Source: Micromonospora wenchangensis (lineage in GTDB: Bacteria; Actinomycetota; Actinomycetes; Mycobacteriales; Micromonosporaceae). Taken from it: a DNA stretch of 58,909 nucleotides. The notes under the pieces are model-generated. The model searched no databases and was not told where the DNA came from. It saw nothing but the letters and a program-made list of their open reading frames with translations. The position numbers and the translations under genes were made by a program. The stretch is taken from contig NZ_MZMV01000045.1 in NCBI RefSeq assembly GCF_002210435.1, forward strand, positions 1-58,909, written 5' to 3'. How positions within the stretch are numbered: position 1 is the first letter of the stretch; every line of letters begins with the position of its first letter. Positions 1 through 7,135 of this stretch are shown piece by piece.

Positions 1-781
1 GGCGGATCGGCGCGCCGCACCGCCGGCAGGGCTCACCCTCCCGGCCGTAGACGTTCAGCGACCTGTCGAAGTAGCCGCTCTCCCCGTTGACGTTGACGTA
101 CAGGTCGTCGAAGCTGGTGCCGCCCTGCGTGATCGCCTCGCCGAGGACGTCCCGCACGTGCCCGAGCAGCCGGCCCGCGGCGGGGCCGGTCACCGCGTCG
201 GTCGGGCGGGCGCCGTGCAGCCGGGCCCGCCACAGCGCCTCGTCGGCGTAGATGTTGCCCACCCCGGACAGCAGCGTCTGGTCCAGCAGGGCCCGTTTGA
301 CCTCGGTACGCCTGCGGCGCAGCGCGGCGACGAACCCCGCGTCGGAGAACTCCGGGTCCATCGGGTCACGGGCGATGTGGGCGATCTCGGCGGGCAGCTC
401 GGCGCCGCCCTCGCTGACCGCGAGCCCGCCGAACGTCCGCTGGTCGACGAAGCGCAGTTGCGGGCCGTCGTCGGCGAACCGGAACCGGACCCGCAGGTGC
501 AGCTCGTCGGCCGCCTCGGCCGGCTGGAGCAGCAGCTGCCCCGACATGCCCAGGTGGCCGACGAGGGCGTCCCCGCTGTCCAGCGGCAGCCAGAGGTACT
601 TGCCGCGCCGCCGCACGTCGGTCACCGTCCGGCCGGCGAGCACGTCGGCGAAGTGCGCCGGGCCGGGCGGGTGCCGTCGCACGGCCCGGGGGTGACGCAC
701 CTCCACCGTCGAGATCCGCCGGCCGATGACCCACTGGGCCAGTCCCTGCCGTACGGTCTCGACCTCGGGCAGCTCAGGCAC
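1..781 (-). CDS. mutM: Formamidopyrimidine-DNA glycosylase, 3' end cut by window
   Basis: Base-excision repair enzyme that removes oxidised purines such as 8-oxoguanine and nicks the DNA. The GTG start at 781 gives a protein beginning MPELPEVETV, the family hallmark in which Pro (after Met removal) is the nucleophile and the next Glu is catalytic. A GRKYLWL-type beta-hairpin with the conserved Lys is present (here RGKYLWLPLD). The reading frame leaves the window inside the C-terminal zinc finger, after its first Cys-x2-Cys (EPCRRCGAPIR). The start overlaps the end of rnc by 8 bp, so the two are translationally coupled; rnc-mutM adjacency is typical of Actinobacteria. Confidence 0.95.
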   Translation of the reverse strand, partial: MPELPEVETVRQGLAQWVIGRRISTVEVRHPRAVRRHPPGPAHFADVLAGRTVTDVRRRGKYLWLPLDSGDALVGHLGMSGQLLLQPAEAADELHLRVRFRFADDGPQLRFVDQRTFGGLAVSEGGAELPAEIAHIARDPMDPEFSDAGFVAALRRRRTEVKRALLDQTLLSGVGNIYADEALWRARLHGARPTDAVTGPAAGRLLGHVRDVLGEAITQGGTSFDDLYVNVNGESGYFDRSLNVYGREGEPCRRCGAPIR

Positions 782-1640
782 GACCCAGTCCCGCCTCGGC
801 GGTCTCGTCGGCCGCCGGGGCCGCCGCGTCGACCGCCGGGCCGCCGCCGTTCGACCCGGGCGTACCGTCCGGGGCGGCCCCGGGCGTCGCGTCCGCGTCG
901 GCCGGCGGGGTGTCGGCCCGGTCCTGCTCGGCCTGCGCGGTGAGTTCCCGCCAGGCCGCCTCGGCGGCCCGCTGCTCGGCCTCCTTCTTGCTGCGCCCCT
1001 CCGACCCGCCGTAGCGGTTGCCGGCCACCACCACCCAGGCGGTGAAGGTCTTGAGGTGGTCCGGGCCGGTGCCCTCGATCCGGTACTCGGGCACCCCCAG
1101 GCCGAGCGCGGCGGTCAGCTCCTGGAGGCTGGTCTTCCAGTCCAGCGCCGCGCCCCGGCCCGCCGACTCGGCCATCAGCGGGTCGAACAGCCGGTGGATG
1201 ACGACCGCGGCGGTGTCCAGCCCGTGCTGGAGGTAGATCGCGCCGAGCAGCGCCTCGAGGGTGTCGGCGAGGATGCTCGCCTTGTCCCGCCCGCCGGTGG
1301 TCTCCTCGCCCTTGCCGAGCAGCAGGTAGGCGCCGAGCCCGTCCGGGCCGAGCCCCCGGGCCACGTCGGCCAGGGCGCGCATGTTGACCACGCTGGCCCG
1401 CAGCTTGGCCAGCTGCCCCTCGGGCAGGTCGGGGTGGTTCCGGAACAGCGCCGTGGTGATCACCACGCCGAGCACCGAGTCGCCGAGGAACTCCAACCGT
1501 TCGTTGGTGGGCAGCCCGCCGTTCTCGTACGCGTACGACCGGTGGGTCAGGGCCCGCTCCAGCAGCTCGGCGTCGAGTGTCACCCCGAACGCCGCCTCCA
1601 GGTGGCTGACGGGCGCACGCCGCCGCTTGTCGTTGCTCAT
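774..1640 (-). CDS. rnc: Ribonuclease III
   Basis: Endoribonuclease for double-stranded RNA, acting in rRNA and mRNA maturation. The 288-residue protein has the RNase III signature NERLEFLGDSVLG near residue 43, whose acidic residues bind catalytic metal ions. A second acidic helix (DTLEALLGAIYL) follows, and then a double-stranded-RNA-binding domain ending in the GGSEGRSKKEAEQRAA helix. Beyond about residue 240 there is a Pro/Ala/Asp-rich tail of roughly 45 residues that most homologues lack and that is probably disordered. The start overlaps the plsX stop by 4 bp (ATGA). Confidence 0.96.
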   Translation of the reverse strand: MSNDKRRRAPVSHLEAAFGVTLDAELLERALTHRSYAYENGGLPTNERLEFLGDSVLGVVITTALFRNHPDLPEGQLAKLRASVVNMRALADVARGLGPDGLGAYLLLGKGEETTGGRDKASILADTLEALLGAIYLQHGLDTAAVVIHRLFDPLMAESAGRGAALDWKTSLQELTAALGLGVPEYRIEGTGPDHLKTFTAWVVVAGNRYGGSEGRSKKEAEQRAAEAAWRELTAQAEQDRADTPPADADATPGAAPDGTPGSNGGGPAVDAAAPAADETAEAGLGRA

Positions 1641-2857
1641 GTTCCTACCTCTGCTTCGGTCCCGCCGGGGTACGCGGGCGGATGATCCGCGTGCCGGGCG
1701 GCGGGTGCGTTCTTAACCGTCGGGTCGACCGGCGCGGGTCCGGTGGTCACCGCCACCGCGTCGGCCCGGTCGGCGGCCGGGCGGGTGGGGGTGTCGTCCC
1801 GCTCCGGGTCGGTGGAGTCGCCGGCGGGAAGGAGCGCGACCTGCTCCCGGACCTGGTCGGTGGCCCGGCGACGCCAGAGGTGGGCGGCCAGGGCGATACC
1901 GGAGGCGACGTCGTCCGGGGTCGCCGCGCCGTGGCAGACCACCACCGTCCCGGCGACGCCGAGCAGGGCCGCCGCCCGGGGCGCGCCGCCGCTGGCCGGC
2001 GGGCCCCCGGCCATCGCGTACGCCCCCTCGATGGCCTTGAGCAGGATGTTGCCGGTGAAGCCGTCGGTGACCACCACGTCGGCGCGGACGCCGGCCGTCA
2101 CGTCGTACCCCTCGACCAGGCCGACGTAGCGGGCGTCGCCGGGCAGCGCGGTGGCGGCGAGCAGGGGGTCGGCGGTGCGGCGCGGGCGGTCCCCCTTGCC
2201 GGCCTCGGTGCCGACCGAGAGCAGGCCGACCCGGGGGGCGGCGACGGCGTGGGCGACGGCGGCGTAGGCCGCGCCGAGCACGGCGTGCCGGGCCAGGGTG
2301 GCCGGGCGGGGTTCCAGCGAGCCGCCGACGTCGAGCAGGACCACCGGGCCGGAGACGGCCGGGAGCGTCGCCACCAGCGCGGGCCGGCGCACGTCGGGCC
2401 AGCGGCCGAAGCCGAGGGCGGCGGCGGAGACGGTGGCGCCGGTGGACCCGGCGGAGACGAGCGCGTCGGCGGCGCCGTCACGGACGGCGCAGACGGCGGC
2501 CCGGACGGTGCTGTCGGCGCGGGGCGCGTGCTCGGTCGGCCCGGCGGCGGTGCGGGTGGCGCGGATGGTGATCCGGGTCCGTTGCGCCGGGGTCAGGGCG
2601 TCGACGACCCCGGCCGCGACCTCGGTCGGGCCGACGAGCAGCAGGTGCAGGTCCGGGTCGGCCCGCACCGCCCGCAGAGCGCCGTCAACCACGACGGCGG
2701 GAGCATCGTCCCCGCCGAGGAGGTCAACGGCGATCCGCGCGGTGCCCGACTCCCTCGCCGGGCCGGCCGGATCAGGCCGGCCGGCGTCGGAGGGAGCCGG
2801 GGCACCGGGCGATCGCCGGGGTGCGCGCGCCACCCGACCCGTGGTCGGGGGTGTCAC
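1637..2857 (-). CDS. plsX: PlsX-type phosphate acyltransferase
   Basis: PlsX converts acyl-ACP to acyl-phosphate, the first step toward phosphatidic acid. The fold-defining N-terminal motif appears as VDLLGGDDAP rather than the usual VDAMGGDxxP. Later motifs are well kept: SAGSTGA, RPALVATLP, LLDVGG, GLLSVGTEAGKGD and VVVTDGFTGNILLKAIEGA. The protein is 406 residues against about 330-350 for the family, because of a roughly 40-residue Pro/Ala/Arg-rich N-terminus and a variable C-terminal tail. The GTG start lies 12 bp after the rpmF stop, in the common order rpmF-plsX-rnc. The altered N-terminal motif is the only reason for caution about activity. Confidence 0.88.
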   Translation of the reverse strand: MTPPTTGRVARAPRRSPGAPAPSDAGRPDPAGPARESGTARIAVDLLGGDDAPAVVVDGALRAVRADPDLHLLLVGPTEVAAGVVDALTPAQRTRITIRATRTAAGPTEHAPRADSTVRAAVCAVRDGAADALVSAGSTGATVSAAALGFGRWPDVRRPALVATLPAVSGPVVLLDVGGSLEPRPATLARHAVLGAAYAAVAHAVAAPRVGLLSVGTEAGKGDRPRRTADPLLAATALPGDARYVGLVEGYDVTAGVRADVVVTDGFTGNILLKAIEGAYAMAGGPPASGGAPRAAALLGVAGTVVVCHGAATPDDVASGIALAAHLWRRRATDQVREQVALLPAGDSTDPERDDTPTRPAADRADAVAVTTGPAPVDPTVKNAPAARHADHPPAYPGGTEAEVGT

Positions 2858-2869
2858 TCGGCGTCCAGG

Positions 2870-3043
2870 TCAGACCTCGAGGACCTGGCGGCCGTTGTAC
2901 GTGCCGCAGACGGAGCACGCCGCGTGCGGCAGCTTGGGGGACTTGCACTGCGGGCAGGCCACGGTCGCGACCACAGCCGCCTTCCAGTTCGCCCGGCGGG
3001 ACCGGGTGTTGCTGCGCGACATCTTGCGCTTGGGGACGGCCAC
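2870..3043 (-). CDS. rpmF: 50S ribosomal protein L32
   Basis: Small ribosomal protein of 57 residues beginning (GTG) MAVPKRKMSRSNTRSRR, the diagnostic L32 N-terminus. Four cysteines in two Cys-x2-Cys pairs (CPQC and CSVC) mark the zinc-binding C+ form. The longer open frame upstream of the GTG is non-coding. The GTG is chosen because it yields the canonical N-terminus and sits 5 bp after the stop of the DUF177 gene, forming the widespread yceD-rpmF-plsX operon. Confidence 0.96.
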   Translation of the reverse strand: MAVPKRKMSRSNTRSRRANWKAAVVATVACPQCKSPKLPHAACSVCGTYNGRQVLEV

Positions 3044-3048
3044 GGTTC

Positions 3049-3612
3049 CTACTCCTCTGTACGGTTCAGTTGCGACAGGCTCGCCCAACGCGGGTCGGTC
3101 TGCTGGTGGCTGTGTTCGGCCGGCAGATCGTCCCGGTGCACCCCGCATTCGGGGCACAGTCCCGGGCAGTCCTCCCGGCAGAGCGGGTTGGTCGGCAGCG
3201 TGAGCACCACCGCGTCCCGCAGCGCCGGCTCCAGGTCGATCAGATCGTCCTGCATCCGGCCCACCTCGTCCTCGTCGGTCGTGATGTCCGTGGTGCTGTT
3301 CTCGTACGCGTACAGCTCCTGGACGTTCACGGTCAACGAGTAGTCGATCGCGCGCAGGCAACGACCGCACTCGCCCTGGACGGGACCGGTCACGGTCCCG
3401 GAGACGAGCACGCCCTCGGACACCGACTCCAACCTCAGGTCGAGGTCGAGGTCCGCGCCCTCCGGCACGCCGATCAACTCCACGCCGAGGTCCGCCGGTG
3501 CCGGCACGACCCGCCGATGCGTACGCAACGCGCCAGGGCGACGCGGCAGGTCCCTCGTGTCGAGGACCAGCGGCGCCCTGGGGTTGAGTGATGAAGGCGA
3601 GTGTTTGGGCAT
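3049..3612 (-). CDS. YceD/DUF177 family protein
   Basis: Protein of 187 residues of the DUF177 (YceD) family, almost always found directly upstream of rpmF. Members are linked to rRNA or ribosome metabolism; the biochemical function is not settled. Conserved features are the central GxCxRCL segment (GECGRCLRAI) and a C-terminal Cys-rich CREDCPGLCPECG motif that probably binds a metal. It starts the group DUF177-rpmF-plsX-rnc-mutM and is about 110 bp from the next upstream gene. Confidence 0.9.
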   Translation of the reverse strand: MPKHSPSSLNPRAPLVLDTRDLPRRPGALRTHRRVVPAPADLGVELIGVPEGADLDLDLRLESVSEGVLVSGTVTGPVQGECGRCLRAIDYSLTVNVQELYAYENSTTDITTDEDEVGRMQDDLIDLEPALRDAVVLTLPTNPLCREDCPGLCPECGVHRDDLPAEHSHQQTDPRWASLSQLNRTEE

Positions 3613-3722
3613 AGTCAGACTCCGGCCGGTGAGAGGCCGACAAAAAAGGTTACCTGGGCGACCACCGGGTCGTCGAACCGGGGGCGACGCCCGACCCGTC
3701 CGTCGGTGGGATGAGGTGCCGC

Positions 3723-4220
3723 TCAGAAGGGTAACGGGCGTTCCGCCTCGTCCCCACCGAAGGTGCCGATCTCCCGCAGCGCGTGCATCTTGTCCCGCCC
3801 GCGCTCGATCGAGGCCAGCGCCCGGGTGAGGAACTGCTCGAAGTTCGCCAGCGCGGTGTCGACGTAGTCGTCGACCTCCTCGCGCAGCCGCTGCGCCTCG
3901 GCGCGGGCCTCGGCGATGATCCGGGCCCCCTCGTGCTCGGCGGAGACGGTGATCTCGTTCACCGAGACCAGCCGGGCGTGTTCCGCCTCACCCTCGCTGA
4001 TGATCCGGTCGGCCTCCCGCTTGCCGGCCTCCATGATCTTGTCGCGTTCCTCCAGCAGGGCGGCGGCGCGGCGCAGGTCGGCGGGGAGTTCGGCGCGCAT
4101 CTCGTCGAGGGCGGCGATCATCTCGCCCCGGTCGACCATGCAGTTGTTGCGCGACATCGGGACGGAGCGCGCCTGCTCCACCATGGCGATCAGTTCGTCG
4201 ATGCGGTCGAGCGGGTCCAC
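3723..4220 (-). CDS. DivIVA-domain septation protein, SepIVA-like
   Basis: A 165-residue, mostly helical, charged protein. The N-terminus LDRIDELIAMVEQARSVP is followed by heptad-rich coiled coil (RREADRI-, ARIIAEARAEAQRLREEVDDY-type segments). It matches by position and composition the mycobacterial SepIVA (Rv2927c), a cytoplasmic DivIVA-domain protein acting at the septum and in polar growth. The GTG at 4220 is preferred over an ATG 25 codons upstream because GGAG/GAGG ribosome-binding sequence precedes it and the extra residues look non-native. The cell-division role is inferred from the family. Confidence 0.82.
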   Translation of the reverse strand: MDPLDRIDELIAMVEQARSVPMSRNNCMVDRGEMIAALDEMRAELPADLRRAAALLEERDKIMEAGKREADRIISEGEAEHARLVSVNEITVSAEHEGARIIAEARAEAQRLREEVDDYVDTALANFEQFLTRALASIERGRDKMHALREIGTFGGDEAERPLPF

Positions 4221-4373
4221 CGGTACCTCACTCCTGTCGTTCGTCGGCCGACCTACATGATGCGGCCTGCGCCCGGCTTCGGCGCTGCACCACATGATGT
4301 CGTGCCCCGGCCACCACCGCCGCCACCACCCCGGCCCGACGCGCCGCCCGGGTCCGGCGCGACGGCACGACGG

Positions 4374-4859
4374 TCAGGGACGCGGGACGGTCAGCCGGGC
4401 CTGCAGCGCCCGGCGGACGGTGTCGGGCACGTGGGAGGAGATGTCGCCACCCCACTTCGCCACGTCCTTGACCAGGCTGGAGGAGAGGAACGAGTAGAGC
4501 GGGTTGGTCGGCATGAACAGCGTCTCCACGCCGGCCAGGCCGATGTTCATCTGGGCCATCTGCAACTCGTAGTCGAAGTCGCTGACCGCCCGCAGGCCCT
4601 TGATCAGCACACTCGCCTCCTGCGCCCGGCAGAAGTCGACGAGCAGCCCCCGGAAGGACGCGACCCGCACGTTGCCGTACGAGGAGGTGACCTCGCGCAG
4701 CATGTCGATCCGCTCCTCGACGGTGAACAGGCCGCTCTTCGACTGGTTCACCAGCACGCCGACGATCACCTCGTCGAAGAGCCGGCTGGCCCGTCCGATG
4801 ATGTCGAGGTGTCCGTTGGTGACCGGGTCGAACGAGCCGGGACACACCGCACGTCTCAT
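4374..4859 (-). CDS. coaD: Phosphopantetheine adenylyltransferase
   Basis: Penultimate enzyme of coenzyme A synthesis, joining ATP and 4'-phosphopantetheine to give dephospho-CoA. The 161-residue protein has the nucleotidyltransferase motif PGSFDPVTNGHLDII (T/HxGH), the substrate-binding LIKGLRAVSDFDYE, and the C-terminal SSSLVKDVAKWGGD stretch. Length is normal for bacterial CoaD. The ATG at 4859 overlaps the rsmD stop by 4 bp, the usual rsmD-coaD pair. Confidence 0.97.
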   Translation of the reverse strand: MRRAVCPGSFDPVTNGHLDIIGRASRLFDEVIVGVLVNQSKSGLFTVEERIDMLREVTSSYGNVRVASFRGLLVDFCRAQEASVLIKGLRAVSDFDYELQMAQMNIGLAGVETLFMPTNPLYSFLSSSLVKDVAKWGGDISSHVPDTVRRALQARLTVPRP

Positions 4860-5419
4860 GATCGGCGACCGTACCAAAGAGTGGTCTCGCCGTAACGCCG
4901 GCTGCGCCCGGCGGTGATGCCCCGCACCCAGCCGACCGGGCCGCTGCGGGTGGACCGTTCGACCACCACCAGCGCGTCGGGGGCGAGCCAGTCGTGCTCG
5001 ACCAGCCCGGTCAACAGGGCGGTGATCTCGTCGTCCGGCACCGCGTACGGGGGGTCGGCGAAGACCACGTCGTACGGCGCGTCGCCGGGCCCGGCCGCGA
5101 CCACCCCGGCCACCCGGCCGGTGACCAACCGGGCGGCGGGGGCGGCCCGCAGGGCGGCGACGTTCTCCCGGATCACCCGGGCGGCCCGGGGGTCGGACTC
5201 GACCAGCAGCACGTGCGCCGCGCCCCGGGACAGCGCCTCCAGCCCGACCGCGCCGGAGCCGGCGTACAGGTCGGCGAAGCGCGCCCCGTCCAGGTCCACC
5301 TCGGCGGCGACGGCGCTGAACAGCGCCTCCCGGACCCGGCCGGAGGTGGGCCGGGTGCCGCCGCCGGCGGGTGCGGCGATCCGTCGTCCGCCGAGCGTGC
5401 CGGCCACGATCCGGGTCAC
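4856..5419 (-). CDS. rsmD: 16S rRNA (guanine-966-N2)-methyltransferase
   Basis: SAM-dependent methyltransferase that modifies G966 of 16S rRNA in the small ribosomal subunit. Within 187 residues are the start MTRIVAGTLGGRRI, the RPTSGRVREALFS motif, the SAM-binding DLYAGSGAVGLEALSRGA and the catalytic DPPY (VFADPPYAVP). First gene of the rsmD-coaD pair; the roughly 300 bp upstream separates it from a divergent surface-protein gene. Confidence 0.95.
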   Translation of the reverse strand: MTRIVAGTLGGRRIAAPAGGGTRPTSGRVREALFSAVAAEVDLDGARFADLYAGSGAVGLEALSRGAAHVLLVESDPRAARVIRENVAALRAAPAARLVTGRVAGVVAAGPGDAPYDVVFADPPYAVPDDEITALLTGLVEHDWLAPDALVVVERSTRSGPVGWVRGITAGRSRRYGETTLWYGRRS

Positions 5420-5497
5420 GGTCTGCCCCTGTGCATGCCTGTGACGCTACGCGACGGGCGGCGCGGGCCGGCGACGCGGTGCACCCCGGTCGGGTGA

Positions 5498-5513
5498 CCA
5501 CGTGATCACGTGG
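5498..5513. promoter_or_regulatory. Perfect 16-bp palindrome in the rsmD/surface-protein intergenic region
   Basis: CCACGTGATCACGTGG reads identically on both strands. It lies in the 306-bp gap 5420-5725 between divergent rsmD and the surface-protein gene, immediately before the gap's AT-rich stretch (5516-5541, containing TTGATC and TATAAC). This is a candidate operator for a dimeric regulator. The rest of the gap shows nothing I can name. Confidence 0.4.
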
Positions 5514-5725
5514 GGTTGATCAATGATCTCATATGTATAACAACACTCCGGGTGCCGGCTGTGCACTGTGTCCGTATCGACGGGCCCACTAGGGTCGGCC
5601 CGGTGCCGGTGCCGCTCCGCCGGCCAGGGCGCCGCACGGCGTCGTCACGGCGCTCCGGACGCAGGCCGTGACCCGGCAACGCCATCCCCGCCGCGCCCTG
5701 ACGCATCCTCACCCCGGGAGTACGC

Positions 5726-7009
5726 GTGATCCGTCCCAAGCTGTCGCCACGGCGACCGCTCGCCGCGACCGCCGCCGCCCTGGCCGGCCTGGCCACGGCC
5801 CTCGCCCTGACCGCCCCGGCGGGCGCCACCTCAGCCTCACCGTCCCCGACCGCCACGGCCACGCCGACGGCGACCGCCACGCCGAGCGCGACGGCGACCA
5901 CCCCGTCCGGCGGCGAGCCCGGGCCGTCCTGCGTCGCCGCCGCCGACGCCCGCTACACGCACACCTTCGACGGGCCGGCGGGCAAGGCGTCGATCACCCT
6001 GACCAACGGCCCGCTGTGCCGGGGCGAGGAGCAGGACCTGGCCCTGGTGTCGTACGTGACGCCGTCGGCGAAGTTCGCCGTCCCGCAGTACGTGCTCGAC
6101 AAGTCGGTCAAGAAGTTCACCGGGGTGGCCCCGGGCGAGCTGGGCGTGGCCACCCTCGACTTCGCCGTCGAGGTGCCCAACTGCTACACCCAGGTCGACT
6201 TCGTCTTCGGCAGCAAGCTGATCGACCCGCTGACCGACACCAGTGACCGGTACGGCGACCGCAAGGTCGGCAGCCCGACCGGTATCGGCGCCCGCTCCAC
6301 CGGCCCGCGCGCCTGGTACAACGGCGGCTCGGGCACCTGCTCGGCGGCACCTGAGGTGATCGCCGAGTCCGACTGCGACGGCAACGTCGAGCTGACCCTG
6401 GTCAACCGCAGCGGCAACGCCGAGGCGACGTTCGCCATCGTCGGCAGCGGCGGCTTCACCGAGAAGGTGACCGTCCCGCTGCGCAAGATCGAGACCCGCA
6501 AGCTCAGCGCCGGCGAGGCGCAGGAGATCACCGTCACCGCCCCCGGCATGAAGGACTTCACCGGCGGCTGGCAGAAGCCCGCCGACTGCCAGCAGCCCGA
6601 GGTCGGCACCCCCGACGCCAGCTACGAGTCGAGCTGCGACAAGATGATCTTCCGGATCAGCAACCCGGAGGACGGCACCCCGCTGACCTCCGTGTTCACC
6701 CCCAGCAAGGGCGAGCCGAAGAAGCTCACCGTCGAGCCCGGCCGGACCGGGACGGTCAGCTTCCCGGCCAGCAAGGGGCTCACCGTCACCGTCACCGGTG
6801 ACCTCGACTCCGGCGGCCCGCTGAAGTGGGAGCAGCCGAAGGACTGCCCGTCCACCGGTGGCGGCGGTGGCGCCGGCGACCAGGACGGCGGCCTCCCGGT
6901 GACCGGCGCGGCGGCCGGCGCCATCGCGGCCGGCGCGGCCACCCTGCTGGTGGCCGGCGGGGTGCTCTTCCTCGTCGCCCGACGTCGGCGCATCCGCTTC
7001 ACCGTCTGA
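5726..7009 (+). CDS. Secreted LPxTG-type cell-wall-anchored protein
   Basis: A 427-residue surface protein. A signal peptide (basic start, hydrophobic AAALAGLATALALTAPAGA) is followed by a Ser/Thr/Pro/Ala-rich linker to about residue 65. Then come extracellular beta-rich domains with paired cysteines, apparently two repeats each near DCxGNVELTLVNRSG and SCDKMIFRISNPED. The C-terminus is a full sortase signal: LPVTG at 390-394, a hydrophobic helix and an RRRR tail. The GTG at 5726 follows GGGAG with 5-nt spacing. No sortase gene is in the window, so anchoring must use one elsewhere. Ligand or function is not recognisable. Confidence 0.85.
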   Translation: MIRPKLSPRRPLAATAAALAGLATALALTAPAGATSASPSPTATATPTATATPSATATTPSGGEPGPSCVAAADARYTHTFDGPAGKASITLTNGPLCRGEEQDLALVSYVTPSAKFAVPQYVLDKSVKKFTGVAPGELGVATLDFAVEVPNCYTQVDFVFGSKLIDPLTDTSDRYGDRKVGSPTGIGARSTGPRAWYNGGSGTCSAAPEVIAESDCDGNVELTLVNRSGNAEATFAIVGSGGFTEKVTVPLRKIETRKLSAGEAQEITVTAPGMKDFTGGWQKPADCQQPEVGTPDASYESSCDKMIFRISNPEDGTPLTSVFTPSKGEPKKLTVEPGRTGTVSFPASKGLTVTVTGDLDSGGPLKWEQPKDCPSTGGGGGAGDQDGGLPVTGAAAGAIAAGAATLLVAGGVLFLVARRRRIRFTV

Positions 7010-7049
7010 CCCGCGGCGCGCCCGTAGGGCGCTGACCCGCAGGCACGTC

Positions 7050-7087
7050 CGCAGGGCGCGTCGACCGACCGGTCGACGCGCCCTGCG
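7050..7087 (+). terminator. Strong hairpin terminator after the surface-protein gene
   Basis: Perfect 17-bp stem (7050-7066 with 7071-7087) closed by a GACC tetraloop, 40 bp after the stop codon. There is no U-tract, as is usual for high-GC actinobacterial terminators. Confidence 0.75.
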
Positions 7088-7097
7088 CGGTTCGGGC

Positions 7098-7129
7098 TTG
7101 ACCCTGACGCAGCGTCAACCTCGCATGCT
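7098..7129 (+). promoter_or_regulatory. MerR-type promoter/operator of the drrA-drrB-merR unit
   Basis: TTGACC (7098-7103) and CATGCT (7124-7129) are 20 bp apart, the over-long spacer typical of MerR-controlled promoters. Inside are the inverted repeats TTGAC/GTCAA (7098-7102, 7114-7118) and the nested TGACGC-A-GCGTCA. A transcript would start at about 7136, on the ATG of drrA, which has no ribosome-binding site. The MerR protein encoded at 8772 is the obvious candidate regulator. Confidence 0.6.
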
Positions 7130-7135
7130 GACGCC

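Noticed and set aside
158..943. Long plus-strand open frames over mutM and rnc
   Set aside because: High-GC shadow frames; the minus-strand frames carry clear family motifs and GC-rich third positions.
5506..5901. 131-codon minus-strand open frame upstream of the surface protein
   Set aside because: Overlaps the start of the well-supported plus-strand gene, with repetitive VAVAVGVAVAVG composition antisense to its Thr/Ala-rich linker.
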